A stretch of DNA of 64,000 nucleotides from an uncultured Phascolarctobacterium sp. (GCA_900545535.1 UQZN01000008.1:1-64000); one strand, 5' to 3'; counted from the stretch's first letter, positions 15,757 to 25,306 are shown. Notes: generated from the letters alone by a model not told the origin. Program-made: numbers and translations.

Positions 15757-15948
15757 TTAGATAGCGCGGGTAACTTTACCGGAACGCAAGCAACGAGTGC
15801 AAACATTAACGCGTTTTACAGAATCGTTAACAATAGCCCTTACTTGTTGAATGTTCGGTTTCCAAGCACGTTTAGTATGTCTATTGGAATGGCTGACGTT
15901 ATTGCCAGCGAGAGTACCTTTGCCGCAGACTTCGCAAATGGATGCCAT
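15757..15948 (-). CDS. rpmB: 50S ribosomal protein L28 (zinc-binding form)
   Basis: L28 is a small protein of the large ribosomal subunit. The 63-residue product starts MASICEVCGK and has the basic VSHSNRHTKRAWKPNIQ core. It carries all four zinc ligands (C5, C8, C50, C53), so it is the C+ paralog; many bacteria use a zinc-free form when zinc is scarce. The ATG at 15948 is chosen because GGAGG lies just upstream; an in-frame GTG 9 bases earlier overlaps that site. It is transcribed alone from a clear promoter at 16002-16030. Confidence 0.97.
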   Translation of the reverse strand: MASICEVCGKGTLAGNNVSHSNRHTKRAWKPNIQQVRAIVNDSVKRVNVCTRCLRSGKVTRAI

Positions 15949-16001
15949 GAGTCCCACCTCCTTAACGTATTACGAGCATTAGTTACAAATTTAACAAAAG
16001 T

Positions 16002-16030
16002 ATCATACCATAGACTGTAGGTAAAAGCAA
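16002..16030 (-). promoter_or_regulatory. rpmB promoter
   Basis: On the minus strand, TTGCTT (16030-16025), 17-bp spacer and TATGAT (16007-16002) stand about 54 bp upstream of the rpmB ATG. Confidence 0.78.
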
Positions 16031-16058
16031 GTAAATTTTATAGATTGGCAGTGATTTT

Positions 16059-18122
16059 ATGTGGTGGCGTGAGCCTGTTACCAGTTTAAAGGGTATAGGG
16101 ATAAAAAAGGCTTTAGATTTTCAGAAATTGAATATTGAAACAGTCGGTGATCTGCTCAACAGGTTTCCGCGCATGGACAGTTACCTTGATTATTCCAAGG
16201 TAAAAAGCATCGGCGAATTGACTACTGATAACGAAAAACAGCTTTTCAGCGGCGAAGTATTTCGGATCGCCGATAAATATTCCGGCAAAGGCAGACGTTA
16301 TACGGTAGTTACAGTTCAGGATGAGAGCGGCTATGCCGATATTTTTCTTTTTGCAGCGCAGCGTTATCAGGCGCGCAAATATAAGCCGGGGATGCGGTTG
16401 ATCGTTATTGGCAGGGTGCGGCGTGGTCCAACGGCTAAATTTGTTTCTGAGGCGTTTATTCAAATTGCTGACAGCGACGATAATGTAGCTGCTTTGGGGA
16501 TTTTACCTGTCTATAGTCTGGCTGGTTCGTTAACGCAGGGCGTTGTGCGTACGGCGGTCAAACAGGCGCTGGCTAAAGCCGCGCAATATCTGCCGGAAAC
16601 GCTGCCGGCAGGCCTTATTGCTGCAAGGCAGCTGCCGGACCGTTATACTGCTTTGAAGAATATTCACTTTCCAGAGAACTTTGCTAAATTGGCAGAAGCT
16701 AAGCAAAGATTTATTTTTGAAGAACTTTTTTTGCTGCAATGTGGGCTGCTCTATTATCGTGACCGCATCAAAGAGGTCAGGCAGGGGATCAAGCACAGCG
16801 CGGACGGTAAGCTTGTTCAGGCTTTAAAAAGCTCGCTGCCCTTTGAGCTGACTGAAGCCCAGCAGAAGGCCTGGCAGGAAATATCGCTGGATATGCAGGA
16901 TAATAAACCAATGCACAGATTGCTGCAGGGCGATGTCGGGTCCGGTAAGACCGTTATATCGGCTCTGGCTTTGGCTAAAACTGCTGAAAACGGTTATCAG
17001 GGCTGCATTATGGTGCCGACAGAGATTTTGGCGCAGCAGCATTTTGAGACACTGACAGAGTATTTGGGCAAACAGGGCTTGCGGGTAGAGCTTTTGACCA
17101 GCAGTGTAAAAAAAGCTAAACGCCGGGAAATCTTAGAGGATCTGGAGTTGGGTGAGATAGATGTGCTTGTGGGAACCCATGCCCTGATCCAGGACGATGT
17201 CGTGTTTGCCAGATTAGCGTTGGTAGTTACAGACGAACAGCATCGTTTCGGTGTCGAGCAGCGGGCAAAATTATCGAATAAATCCCAGTTTGCTCCCGAT
17301 ATTCTGGTTATGACAGCGACGCCGATCCCACGAACTCTGGCTTTGACTATTTATGGTGATCTTGATACTTCCATGATGCAGGGCAAGCCGGTGGGACGCA
17401 AGCCGATCGAGACCTTATGTTATACCGGGGAAAAGCGTAATGCCGTTTATGAGGGACTGGTGCGTCAGGTGCAGTCTGGTCATCAGGCTTATGTTGTCTG
17501 CGCCCTGATCGATGAATCTGAAGGTGTGGAAGCGCGTTCGGCAACCGAAGTTTATACGGAGCTGCAGGCGACGTATTTAAAAAATATCCCCTGCGCTCTG
17601 CTGCATGGTCGGTTGAAAAACCAGGAAAAAGAAGAGATCATGACCCGCTTTGCCGCAGGTGAGATCAAAGTGCTGATCACAACGACAGTTATTGAAGTCG
17701 GGGTCAATGTTCCTAATGCAACGCTGATGATCATTGAAAATGCCGACCGTTTTGGCTTGGCACAAATGCATCAGCTGCGCGGCAGGGTAGGACGCGGCAA
17801 GGACCAGTCATACTGCGTGCTGCTTACGGACAACGATAATCAGGAAACACTGGAGCGGCTGCAGGTGTTGCGTGACAGCGATAACGGTTTTTTCCTGGCG
17901 GAAAAAGATCTGGAACTGCGCGGCGCCGGTCAATTATTTGGTTTACGTCAGCACGGCTTGCCTGATTTATATATTGCTGATATACTGCAGGATATAGGTG
18001 TTTTGATAGAAGCGCGCGAATTAGCTAAAAAAGCGTTTCAGGACCCGCAGATGCTGCGAGAGATAGAAGGTGCCCTCAGCAGTCAATTTGATGAACGGTT
18101 CCAGCGTATTTTTTATTCTTAG
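16059..18122 (+). CDS. recG: ATP-dependent DNA helicase RecG
   Basis: RecG remodels stalled forks and branch-migrates Holliday junctions. The 687-residue protein has the N-terminal wedge/OB domain (about 1-200), then superfamily 2 helicase motifs: Walker A GDVGSGKT, the TDEQHRFG box (DEQH instead of DEAH, typical of RecG), MTATPIPRTLALT, and the C-terminal TTVIEVGVNVPNA and LRGRVGRG motifs. Length fits the family (680-700). The ribosome site is weak. A membrane-protein gene follows 18 bp later and may be co-transcribed. Confidence 0.98.
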   Translation: MWWREPVTSLKGIGIKKALDFQKLNIETVGDLLNRFPRMDSYLDYSKVKSIGELTTDNEKQLFSGEVFRIADKYSGKGRRYTVVTVQDESGYADIFLFAAQRYQARKYKPGMRLIVIGRVRRGPTAKFVSEAFIQIADSDDNVAALGILPVYSLAGSLTQGVVRTAVKQALAKAAQYLPETLPAGLIAARQLPDRYTALKNIHFPENFAKLAEAKQRFIFEELFLLQCGLLYYRDRIKEVRQGIKHSADGKLVQALKSSLPFELTEAQQKAWQEISLDMQDNKPMHRLLQGDVGSGKTVISALALAKTAENGYQGCIMVPTEILAQQHFETLTEYLGKQGLRVELLTSSVKKAKRREILEDLELGEIDVLVGTHALIQDDVVFARLALVVTDEQHRFGVEQRAKLSNKSQFAPDILVMTATPIPRTLALTIYGDLDTSMMQGKPVGRKPIETLCYTGEKRNAVYEGLVRQVQSGHQAYVVCALIDESEGVEARSATEVYTELQATYLKNIPCALLHGRLKNQEKEEIMTRFAAGEIKVLITTTVIEVGVNVPNATLMIIENADRFGLAQMHQLRGRVGRGKDQSYCVLLTDNDNQETLERLQVLRDSDNGFFLAEKDLELRGAGQLFGLRQHGLPDLYIADILQDIGVLIEARELAKKAFQDPQMLREIEGALSSQFDERFQRIFYS

Positions 18123-18140
18123 ATTACTGAGGGAGATAAA

Positions 18141-18833
18141 ATGGAGAATGGAACAAAATGGTATCGCGATCCCGATATCATAACTAAACTTGTTGCAGTA
18201 GCGTTATTAGTAGTGCTGGGGTGCTGCATTCATTTCTTTGCACAGGATTTTTTTGATAAAGCTCTGAGGCTGGTAGTCAGCGGCAATGTCAACGCATTAG
18301 CGGAATACTTGCGTTCCTTCGGCCCCTGGGCAATAGTCATCAGCTTTCTGCTGGATGTTTTTATCAATGCTGCCAGTATTTTTCCGTCGATCTTTCTTTC
18401 AACTGCCAACGGTTTGATTTTTGGTTTGCCTTTAGGTATTCTGATCTCCTGGCTGGCAGAAACAGTCGGCGTTGTCATCAGCTTTTTGCTGATGCGCTAC
18501 TTTTTTCGCGGAGCAGCTGAAAAAATCATTGCAACCAGCAACAGCTTAAAAAATATCGATGAAGCCAGCGGCAAAAACGGTCTGCAATGGATGGCCTTTG
18601 CCAGAGCGCTGCCGTACTTCCCGTCGGGGATATTGACTGCTGTAGGCGCGCTCAGCCGGATCAGCGTCCGTGATTATATCATTGCCAATCTGATCGGTAA
18701 ATTCCCTTCAACGGCGCTGGAAGTAGTTATCGGGCATGACGTAGTAAATTTTCGGCAGAACAGTATGCGTCTGACGATTTTAGTCATAGTTACAGGCGTC
18801 GTATTTTGGGCATATAAAAGATATAAAAAATAA
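18141..18833 (+). CDS. TVP38/TMEM64 (VTT/DedA-like) family membrane protein
   Basis: The 230-residue inner-membrane protein has about 5-6 hydrophobic segments and the VTT-domain pattern: ASIFPSIFLSTANGLIFG (about 74-91), an amphipathic stretch with ISWLAETVG, and FARALPYFPSGILTAVGALSRIS (about 152-174), with the R/P-rich re-entrant features. The family is linked to lipid scrambling or membrane homeostasis, but individual functions are mostly unknown. It begins 18 bp after recG with a GAGGGAG site. The stop codon lies inside the following terminator stem. Confidence 0.85.
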   Translation: MENGTKWYRDPDIITKLVAVALLVVLGCCIHFFAQDFFDKALRLVVSGNVNALAEYLRSFGPWAIVISFLLDVFINAASIFPSIFLSTANGLIFGLPLGILISWLAETVGVVISFLLMRYFFRGAAEKIIATSNSLKNIDEASGKNGLQWMAFARALPYFPSGILTAVGALSRISVRDYIIANLIGKFPSTALEVVIGHDVVNFRQNSMRLTILVIVTGVVFWAYKRYKK

Positions 18834-18857
18834 CTGCTTAAGTGCAGTTATTTTTTT
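18828..18857 (+). terminator. terminator overlapping the stop codon
   Basis: Stem ATAACTGC / GCAGTTAT flanked by A-run and seven T; it includes the TAA of the upstream gene. Confidence 0.85.
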
Positions 18858-18893
18858 GATATAATCAGGATAATAATTTTCTTTTAGTATCTC

Positions 18894-18922
18894 TTGTAAG
18901 AATAATTGAAAGCAGTTATAAT
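18894..18922 (+). promoter_or_regulatory. promoter of the [FeFe] hydrogenase gene
   Basis: TTGTAA (18894-18899), 17-bp spacer, TATAAT (18917-18922), 32 bp upstream of the start codon, followed by a strong GGAGGG ribosome site. Confidence 0.75.
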
Positions 18923-18954
18923 ATGTACAGTAATAAAAGAGGAGGGTCTTTTAT

Positions 18955-20481
18955 ATGAGTAAACATCAATTTACGGATATCCGTGTTGCAATCGAGCCGG
19001 ATAATCCTGCTGTACAAAGGCTTGAATTCAAATGCATTAAATGTGGTTCCTGCAAAGCAGTCTGTACTGATTATATCGGTGTCTGCGGCACCTATGATCT
19101 TAAGGCGACCGGAGATGTGCCTATCTGCATCAACTGCGGTCAGTGCGCTAATGTGTGTCCGGCAGACAGTATTACCGAAAAGGTTGAGGCTTATGAAGTA
19201 GCGGCTGAAATGCGCGATCCTGAAAAGATCGTGATTTTCAGTACTTCTCCTTCTGTGCGTATTGCTTTAGGTGAAGAATTCTGTATGGCGGACGGCAGCT
19301 TTGTTGAAGGTAAAATGGTAGCGCTGCTGAAAAAACTGGGTGCAGACTATGTGCTGGATACTAATTTCGCCGCTGATTTGACGATTATGGAAGAAGCCAG
19401 CGAGCTGGTGGAACGTATCACTAAAGGTGAAAAGCCGCTGCCGCAGTTTACCAGCTGCTGCCCGGCCTGGGTAAAATTCGCTGAAACCTATTATCCGGAA
19501 ATGCTGCCGCATATTTCCAGCGCTAAAAGCCCGATTGGAATGCAGGGGCCGACGATCAAAACTTATTTTGCCAGGAAAATGGGCATTGATCCTCAAAAAA
19601 TCGTTAATGTTGCCGTTACTCCCTGTACGGCTAAAAAATATGAGATCCGCCGCGATGAGATGAATGCGGCCGCCAGACATTTGGGCATTGAAGGTATCCG
19701 TGATATGGATTATGTGATCACGACGCGTGAGCTGGCAATACTGGCAAAGGATGCAAATATTGATTTTACCACTTTGGAAGATCAGGTATATGACGACTTT
19801 ATGGGTCTTGGTTCCGGTGCCGGCGTGATTTTCGGCAATACCGGCGGTGTTATGGAAGCCGCTGTACGCAGTGCTTACACCTTCGTTACGAAAAAAACTG
19901 CGCCGGCAGCTTTATACGATCTGCAGCCTGTGCGCGGTCTGGAAGGCATCAAGGAAGCTTCGGTAGATATTGACGGTTTGGAAGTAAAGGTCGCTATCGT
20001 CTATGGTACTGCTAATGTCCGTAAATTGATCGAAAAAATTAAAAGCGGCGAAAAAAGCTATCATTTTGTTGAGGTCATGACTTGTCCGGGTGGCTGCATC
20101 GGCGGCGGCGGTCAGCCTAAAGATAGGGAATATAAAGGCGATGCTTTGCGCGCCAAGCGTATCGAAGGTCTTTATAAACGTGATGATTCGATGCAGCTGC
20201 GTTTAAGTCATGAAAATCCTGAAATCATCAAATTATATGAAGAATTTTATGGTGAACCGCTCAGCGAACTGGCCGAGCAGATGCTGCACACCATGTATTT
20301 CGATAGAAGCGCTGATCTGGGCGGAGTTTATATCGCTCCGACAGAAGTTAAACCTGCGGCTGGCTTAAAACAATTCCGCTGTAAGGTCTGCGGTTATATC
20401 TACGAAGGCGCAAGCCTGCCGGAAGATTATACCTGCCCGACCTGCGGCGTCGGAGCCGAAATGTTCGAAGAAGTAAAATAA
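18955..20481 (+). CDS. [FeFe] hydrogenase with C-terminal rubredoxin domain
   Basis: This 508-residue iron hydrogenase would reduce protons or oxidise H2. Seen in order: two 4Fe-4S sites (C27, C30, C33, C37 and C58, C61, C64, C68); the H-cluster motifs TSCCPAW (166-172), TPCTAKKYE (222-230), FGNTGGVMEAA (293-303) and MTCPGGCIGGGGQP (375-388); and a rubredoxin domain with C476, C479, C494 and C497. The second H-cluster motif has Thr where the canonical motif reads MPC. The extra rubredoxin is not part of standard HydA and suggests a one-electron partner built in, perhaps for NADH- or oxygen/peroxide-linked electron flow (inference). It stands alone between promoter and terminator; hydF is about 6 kb away. 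Confidence 0.94.
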   Translation: MSKHQFTDIRVAIEPDNPAVQRLEFKCIKCGSCKAVCTDYIGVCGTYDLKATGDVPICINCGQCANVCPADSITEKVEAYEVAAEMRDPEKIVIFSTSPSVRIALGEEFCMADGSFVEGKMVALLKKLGADYVLDTNFAADLTIMEEASELVERITKGEKPLPQFTSCCPAWVKFAETYYPEMLPHISSAKSPIGMQGPTIKTYFARKMGIDPQKIVNVAVTPCTAKKYEIRRDEMNAAARHLGIEGIRDMDYVITTRELAILAKDANIDFTTLEDQVYDDFMGLGSGAGVIFGNTGGVMEAAVRSAYTFVTKKTAPAALYDLQPVRGLEGIKEASVDIDGLEVKVAIVYGTANVRKLIEKIKSGEKSYHFVEVMTCPGGCIGGGGQPKDREYKGDALRAKRIEGLYKRDDSMQLRLSHENPEIIKLYEEFYGEPLSELAEQMLHTMYFDRSADLGGVYIAPTEVKPAAGLKQFRCKVCGYIYEGASLPEDYTCPTCGVGAEMFEEVK

Positions 20482-20508
20482 CTGGTAACAATAGAATAAA
20501 AAATCATA

Positions 20509-20541
20509 AAAATACCAGGTGCTTTTGCACCTGGTATTTTT
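20509..20541 (+). terminator. terminator after the hydrogenase
   Basis: Perfect stem AAATACCAGGTGC / GCACCTGGTATTT with a TTTT loop, followed by T-run. It also marks the left edge of the AT-rich cassette. Confidence 0.93.
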
Positions 20542-20602
20542 ACATAATTAATTAAAATAATACGTTGGAAAATATAATGAATTTGTAAATATTTAAATTT
20601 AA

Positions 20603-20631
20603 TTGTAATAGTTTATGGAAAGTTGTAAAAT
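20603..20631 (+). promoter_or_regulatory. probable promoter of the TPS cassette
   Basis: TTGTAA (20603-20608), 17-bp spacer, TAAAAT (20626-20631), 34 bp upstream of tpsB. In very AT-rich DNA such matches arise by chance more often, so confidence is moderate. Confidence 0.5.
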
Positions 20632-20665
20632 AAAAGTGAAAAATATATGAAAGAAGTGTGTCTAA

Positions 20666-22315
20666 ATGAAAAATATTTCTTTACTGTTATTTTTCTTTTT
20701 TCTAATTAATATTACAAGTGTAGTATACAGTGATAATATTATTAATAATTCAGACCGTCAGTATAATCAACAACTAGAATTTCAAGAAAAATTGCGTTTA
20801 GGTAATAATAGTAATATAAATCTTTACGATAATATAAAAGTTGATAGAAAGTATGAGCTACCACAGGACGAAAACAGCTTTTATATTTCTCATATAGAAT
20901 TGATAGATGATACTGGACGATTTAAATGGCTTCAAAAAATTTTGAATAAATATGATAGGCAAAAAATAGGTAAAAGTGGGCTAACAGAACTAGTAAAAAG
21001 AGTAACAATTTTGCTTGCAAACAAAGGATTTGCTACTACCAGAATAAATGTTCCTCAGCAAAGTTTATCTACTGGGATTCTAAAACTTAAAATTATTCCT
21101 GGATATATAGGCAAAATAAATGTGCTTGGAAAACAAAAAATAAAATGGATTAACACTTTTCCGATAAAGTCAGGTGATATTTTAAATTACAGGAATTTAG
21201 AACAAGGCGTTGAGCAAATTCAGCGTTTGCAATCACAGCAAGTAAAATTACAGATCATACCAGGTGAAAATTCAGGAGAAAGTGATATAAATATCTATTC
21301 TGCACAAGGGAAAAATATTAGAGGTATGTTGATATTCGATGATTCTGGTGATGAAAATACAGGACGTTATCAATCTGCTTTAAATTTAACAGTAGAAAAT
21401 CCGTTGAACCTTAGCGATACTCTTGATATTTATCTTGGACATGATTTAGATAATAATAACGATTTGAAAGGTACTAAAAATTATAATATAAACTATACGA
21501 TACCTTATAAAAAGTGGTTATTTAGTATCAGTAAAAATCACTATTTTTCACATCAAAGTTTAATGTTTTGGAATTTTGCTTATCAATATAATGCCAGATA
21601 TGACAGAATTGAATTTATGAGCCAATACCTGTTAAATAGAGATGCTTCATCTAAAACATCAGGGTATGTAAAAATAAGTAAACAAAAAATTGAAAAAGAT
21701 ATTGATGGAATCAAACTTATTTTACAGGGAAAAAATGTGACCAATGGTGAAGTTGGAATTATGCATAAGCTTAAGCATAATACAAGTGATTATAATTTTA
21801 AATTGGGATGTAAGTTTAATTTACCGTGGTTTAATAGTGTAGAAGATGCTGCACAACTTGTCAGTAATTATAGAATTTGGCAGTTTACTGCTAATATGAA
21901 TAGACCTTTTAAAATAGGTAAAATAAAAACAAAGTATAAAACAACTCTAAGCGCTCAATATGCAACAAATAATATTTATCCTTCCGATGAATTTACAATG
22001 GGTGGCAGATACAGTGTAAGAGGGTTCGATGGAAAAAATAATCTTTCAGGAGAAAATGGTTTTTACTGGCAAAATGAAATTGCTTTTCCTAATGGTAGAG
22101 GAGAATACTATTGTGGGCTTGATATAGGTTATATTGATGGAGAATACTTGCAGGGTGGATATAAAGCTAATACGTTAATCGGTTCTGTCTTAGGTATGAG
22201 AGGATTATATAAGAGTTTTTACTATGATTTGTTTGCAGGAGTTCCTGTACAAAAACCAACTGGATTTAAAACAAATAAATTTGCAGTAGGTTTTCAAATG
22301 ATATATCTGTTCTAG
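20666..22315 (+). CDS. tpsB: TpsB outer-membrane transporter (FhaC/ShlB family)
   Basis: This 549-residue Omp85-family protein exports a single TpsA partner across the outer membrane. Seen: a signal peptide (1-22, very hydrophobic LLLFFFFLI core), a first POTRA domain (about 72-148), a ShlB-type second POTRA (about 149-205), a 16-strand-like barrel region, the signature VRGF loop (451-454) and a terminal phenylalanine. It is 60 bp upstream of tpsA, the standard tpsB-tpsA order. Base and codon use are much more AT-rich than the flanking hydrogenase genes, which suggests acquisition from elsewhere. Confidence 0.93.
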   Translation: MKNISLLLFFFFLINITSVVYSDNIINNSDRQYNQQLEFQEKLRLGNNSNINLYDNIKVDRKYELPQDENSFYISHIELIDDTGRFKWLQKILNKYDRQKIGKSGLTELVKRVTILLANKGFATTRINVPQQSLSTGILKLKIIPGYIGKINVLGKQKIKWINTFPIKSGDILNYRNLEQGVEQIQRLQSQQVKLQIIPGENSGESDINIYSAQGKNIRGMLIFDDSGDENTGRYQSALNLTVENPLNLSDTLDIYLGHDLDNNNDLKGTKNYNINYTIPYKKWLFSISKNHYFSHQSLMFWNFAYQYNARYDRIEFMSQYLLNRDASSKTSGYVKISKQKIEKDIDGIKLILQGKNVTNGEVGIMHKLKHNTSDYNFKLGCKFNLPWFNSVEDAAQLVSNYRIWQFTANMNRPFKIGKIKTKYKTTLSAQYATNNIYPSDEFTMGGRYSVRGFDGKNNLSGENGFYWQNEIAFPNGRGEYYCGLDIGYIDGEYLQGGYKANTLIGSVLGMRGLYKSFYYDLFAGVPVQKPTGFKTNKFAVGFQMIYLF

Positions 22316-22349
22316 AAGCTCTTGAAAAGGAGGCGTTAATTAAGAGCTT
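22316..22349 (+). other. hairpin between tpsB and tpsA with a ribosome-site-like loop
   Basis: Exact 8-bp arms AAGCTCTT (22316-22323) and AAGAGCTT (22342-22349) enclose an 18-base loop that contains AAAGGAGG. No start codon follows that motif at the right distance; tpsA has its own AAGGGGAT site further on. The hairpin may tune relative expression of transporter and substrate (inference). Confidence 0.5.
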
Positions 22350-22375
22350 TAAAATATAAAAAAGGGGATAAGAAC

Positions 22376-25306
22376 ATGAAAAAGAACATAATTTCTCAAA
22401 AGTTGAAAAGATCAGTTTTAACAGCAATGTTGTCATTAAGTATTATTCCTGGTGTGGCATCGGCAGCAATTTCTCCTGATGTTTCTGCTCTAAATGTCGC
22501 TGTGAATGTAAAAGATGGTGTGGAAATTATCAATATTAATGAAGCAAATGCAAGTGGTCTTTCACACAATGTTTTCACACAGTTTGATGTCAGTAGCTCT
22601 GGAGCAGTATTTAATAATTCTGTAAATGATGTTAATTCGCAACTAGCAGGGATGATCAATGGTAATAGTAATTTTGTTAATGGTATAGCTGCTCAAACTA
22701 TTTTAAATGAAGTAGTAAGCAATAATCCGTCTAGTTTGAATGGTATTATGGAAATAGCTGGTCAAAAAGCAAATTTAATAATTGCTAACCAGAAAGGTAT
22801 TACTGGTAATGGTTTGGGTTTTATTAATACTGATCGGGCTATTTTAACTACCGGTAATCCTGTGCTTAATGAGGCTGGAGCTTTGACTGGATTCAACGTT
22901 ACCGAAGGTACCGTAGCTATAGCAGGGACTAATAATACATCAGGAGCAGATACGACAGAAATATTGTCTAAAAAAGTTGATGTGAATGGTAATATTACTG
23001 CAAATGTACTGAAAGTAGTTACTGGCTCCAATGCAATTAACTTTGCTGATTTGGCTTATAGTAATACAAATGGTAATATTATAGAAACAGGATATGCTAT
23101 TGATATCACTGCAATTGGTGGGATGAATGGTAATAGTATTTATTTAGTTAGTACTGATAATGGTGCTGGAGTAAAGAATGATGGGATTATATATGGTGCA
23201 GATAATGTAGAGTTAACTTCTAATGGTGATATTATAAATAATTATGCTATTGTTAGCGATAAAAATGTAAGTTTATCTGCTCAGAAAAATATAATAAATA
23301 GAAAGCGTATTAATGCCAATGATAGCATCAATATTAATGTTATAGACACTGTTACAAATACTGATAATGGTATTATAAATTCTAGTAATAACACGTCGGT
23401 AAAGGCGAAAGATTTTTTTAACGAAGGGAATATTTTAGCTGGAACAAATCGTGATTCACAATTTACTAAAAACGGCACACTTGATATAACTGCTACAAAT
23501 AATATAGATAATGTCGGAAATTTATATGCGGGTAGCAATGTTAAATTAAAAGCTATAGCCAATTTAAACAATAATGGGAATGTTTATAGTAATGGTGACC
23601 TGAATATTAGAGAAAGTAGGAATGTTCAAAATTCAAATAAGGGTATAATAGCTTCTTATAATGACATAGTAATTTCATGTGATTCGTTAGTAAATGATGG
23701 TCGTTTATTTGCTGGATATGATCAAGAGACTGAAAAGTTTAATCATGACCAGGGTAATCTAAATATTGCTTCTCAAGGAACAATAGTAAATAATAGATAT
23801 CTGAACAGCAGTGGTGAAATGCAATTAATAGCACAAGGTGATATTACAAATTATGGTTCTATTTCTGCAGATAATAATCTTACTTTTACTGCAAGTGGCG
23901 ATGTAAATTTTGTGCCGCTAACAACAGAGACAGAACTTCCGCTTATCATAGCAGGAAAAAAGATAGCAATTTCTTGTAATAATTTTCTCAGCAATGCTGA
24001 TGTTGGATCTCTTCATGATACTGGTGTAGCTGATGAAAATGCTCGTACATATGGTATTGATATCGATGCGCTTGAAACATCAACTATTTATGGTAACCTT
24101 GTTTCTAACAATGGTGCTATCACAATTGATGCTGATCAGGTTGTTATCCAGGATGCAGAAATTACATCGGTTACCCCACTAACTTCAGAAGGGTTTGATG
24201 TAACTGTAATAACTAATGGTTCAATTAATGTTAACAATAGTAAATTGATTTCTGAAAAAGGATTAAAATTAGATTCCAATAATAAGGGCGAAATTTATAT
24301 ATTAAATTCTCAGATAACCAATAATGGTACTGGACCATGTAGTTTTTTTGCTCAACCAAAAATTACTGTAGATAATTCTGCCATTACAGGTAAAGGTATG
24401 GTAGCATTAAATGCTAATTATGTGGATATTAAAGGTTTGAAATCAAGGTTGACTTCTGGTGGAGATATGATGATTTTTGCTTTTACAGAAATCAAAAATA
24501 CTGGTGAACTAATTTCCAATGGTTATCTTAATATGGTAATGTCAAATTATGGTAAATTTAATAATATGGGTGTTATGTTGTCTAAGGATTATTTGCAGAT
24601 TTATGGAAGTCCTGTATTTCAAAATCTCAATATCTTAGGCAGTCAGAGTGATATTTCACTTTGGGGGCGTAATGCAGGTGCTGCATATACAGGTGTTAAA
24701 GCACCAATTGTTAAAGTAAATGGGTACGATATGGGTCTTGCAGGCAATATTTATGCATTATTTAGTCCAAGTGATTTAACTGTAAAATATGTAATTACTG
24801 GTATTGGTGAAATTGCGCCTGGCGGTTATGGAACAATTGGGAGTGCGGCAAGTAGTGCATACAGTTGTTATAAAAATAATTATTCGGAACCAACAACTAA
24901 TCAAATTATTGAATCAACGAAAGATTTTATAACTTCAGAGGGAGCTAAATTTGTTCTTGATAAATTTTTTGTTGCAGGAAGTGGCAATACAATAGGAGCA
25001 GTAAACCTTTTGAAAAATGCTATAAGATATGAAGATTATAGTATAAGTCTAGACAGGAAATTTGGTGCGTACGATGTTCTGACAGGTGATAGGGTGTTAC
25101 AAGGTGGCTTAACTGATGCTTTAAAATTTTTAGATACAGTAGCTGGAAGTGATAAAGGATGGCAGGAAACGGTTAATGCTGATGGTATCATTACAAGAAT
25201 ATCACCAGACGGTTCAGTTACAGCAACATTAAAAATGCCTACTGAAACACAGGAGAATCCTATAGTAGAATTTAGAGGAAGTGGAGCAGAAGTAAAATAT
25301 TTTTAA
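22376..25306 (+). CDS. tpsA: TpsA exoprotein with filamentous haemagglutinin N-terminal domain
   Basis: This 976-residue protein is the secreted partner of the adjacent TpsB. Seen: a signal peptide ending GVASA (cleavage about 30/31); the TPS secretion domain (about 31-280) with NPSSLNGIMEIAGQKANLIIAN, a variant NQKG where the family has NPNG (138-141), and GFINTDRAILTTG (148-160); then a long repetitive beta-helix-like region rich in Asn, Gly, Ile and Ser (about 280-800). The last 160 or so residues are non-repetitive and of unknown fold. It is small for a CdiA toxin, and no VENN motif is seen, so an adhesin is as likely as an effector. Strongly AT-rich. Confidence 0.92.
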   Translation: MKKNIISQKLKRSVLTAMLSLSIIPGVASAAISPDVSALNVAVNVKDGVEIININEANASGLSHNVFTQFDVSSSGAVFNNSVNDVNSQLAGMINGNSNFVNGIAAQTILNEVVSNNPSSLNGIMEIAGQKANLIIANQKGITGNGLGFINTDRAILTTGNPVLNEAGALTGFNVTEGTVAIAGTNNTSGADTTEILSKKVDVNGNITANVLKVVTGSNAINFADLAYSNTNGNIIETGYAIDITAIGGMNGNSIYLVSTDNGAGVKNDGIIYGADNVELTSNGDIINNYAIVSDKNVSLSAQKNIINRKRINANDSININVIDTVTNTDNGIINSSNNTSVKAKDFFNEGNILAGTNRDSQFTKNGTLDITATNNIDNVGNLYAGSNVKLKAIANLNNNGNVYSNGDLNIRESRNVQNSNKGIIASYNDIVISCDSLVNDGRLFAGYDQETEKFNHDQGNLNIASQGTIVNNRYLNSSGEMQLIAQGDITNYGSISADNNLTFTASGDVNFVPLTTETELPLIIAGKKIAISCNNFLSNADVGSLHDTGVADENARTYGIDIDALETSTIYGNLVSNNGAITIDADQVVIQDAEITSVTPLTSEGFDVTVITNGSINVNNSKLISEKGLKLDSNNKGEIYILNSQITNNGTGPCSFFAQPKITVDNSAITGKGMVALNANYVDIKGLKSRLTSGGDMMIFAFTEIKNTGELISNGYLNMVMSNYGKFNNMGVMLSKDYLQIYGSPVFQNLNILGSQSDISLWGRNAGAAYTGVKAPIVKVNGYDMGLAGNIYALFSPSDLTVKYVITGIGEIAPGGYGTIGSAASSAYSCYKNNYSEPTTNQIIESTKDFITSEGAKFVLDKFFVAGSGNTIGAVNLLKNAIRYEDYSISLDRKFGAYDVLTGDRVLQGGLTDALKFLDTVAGSDKGWQETVNADGIITRISPDGSVTATLKMPTETQENPIVEFRGSGAEVKYF

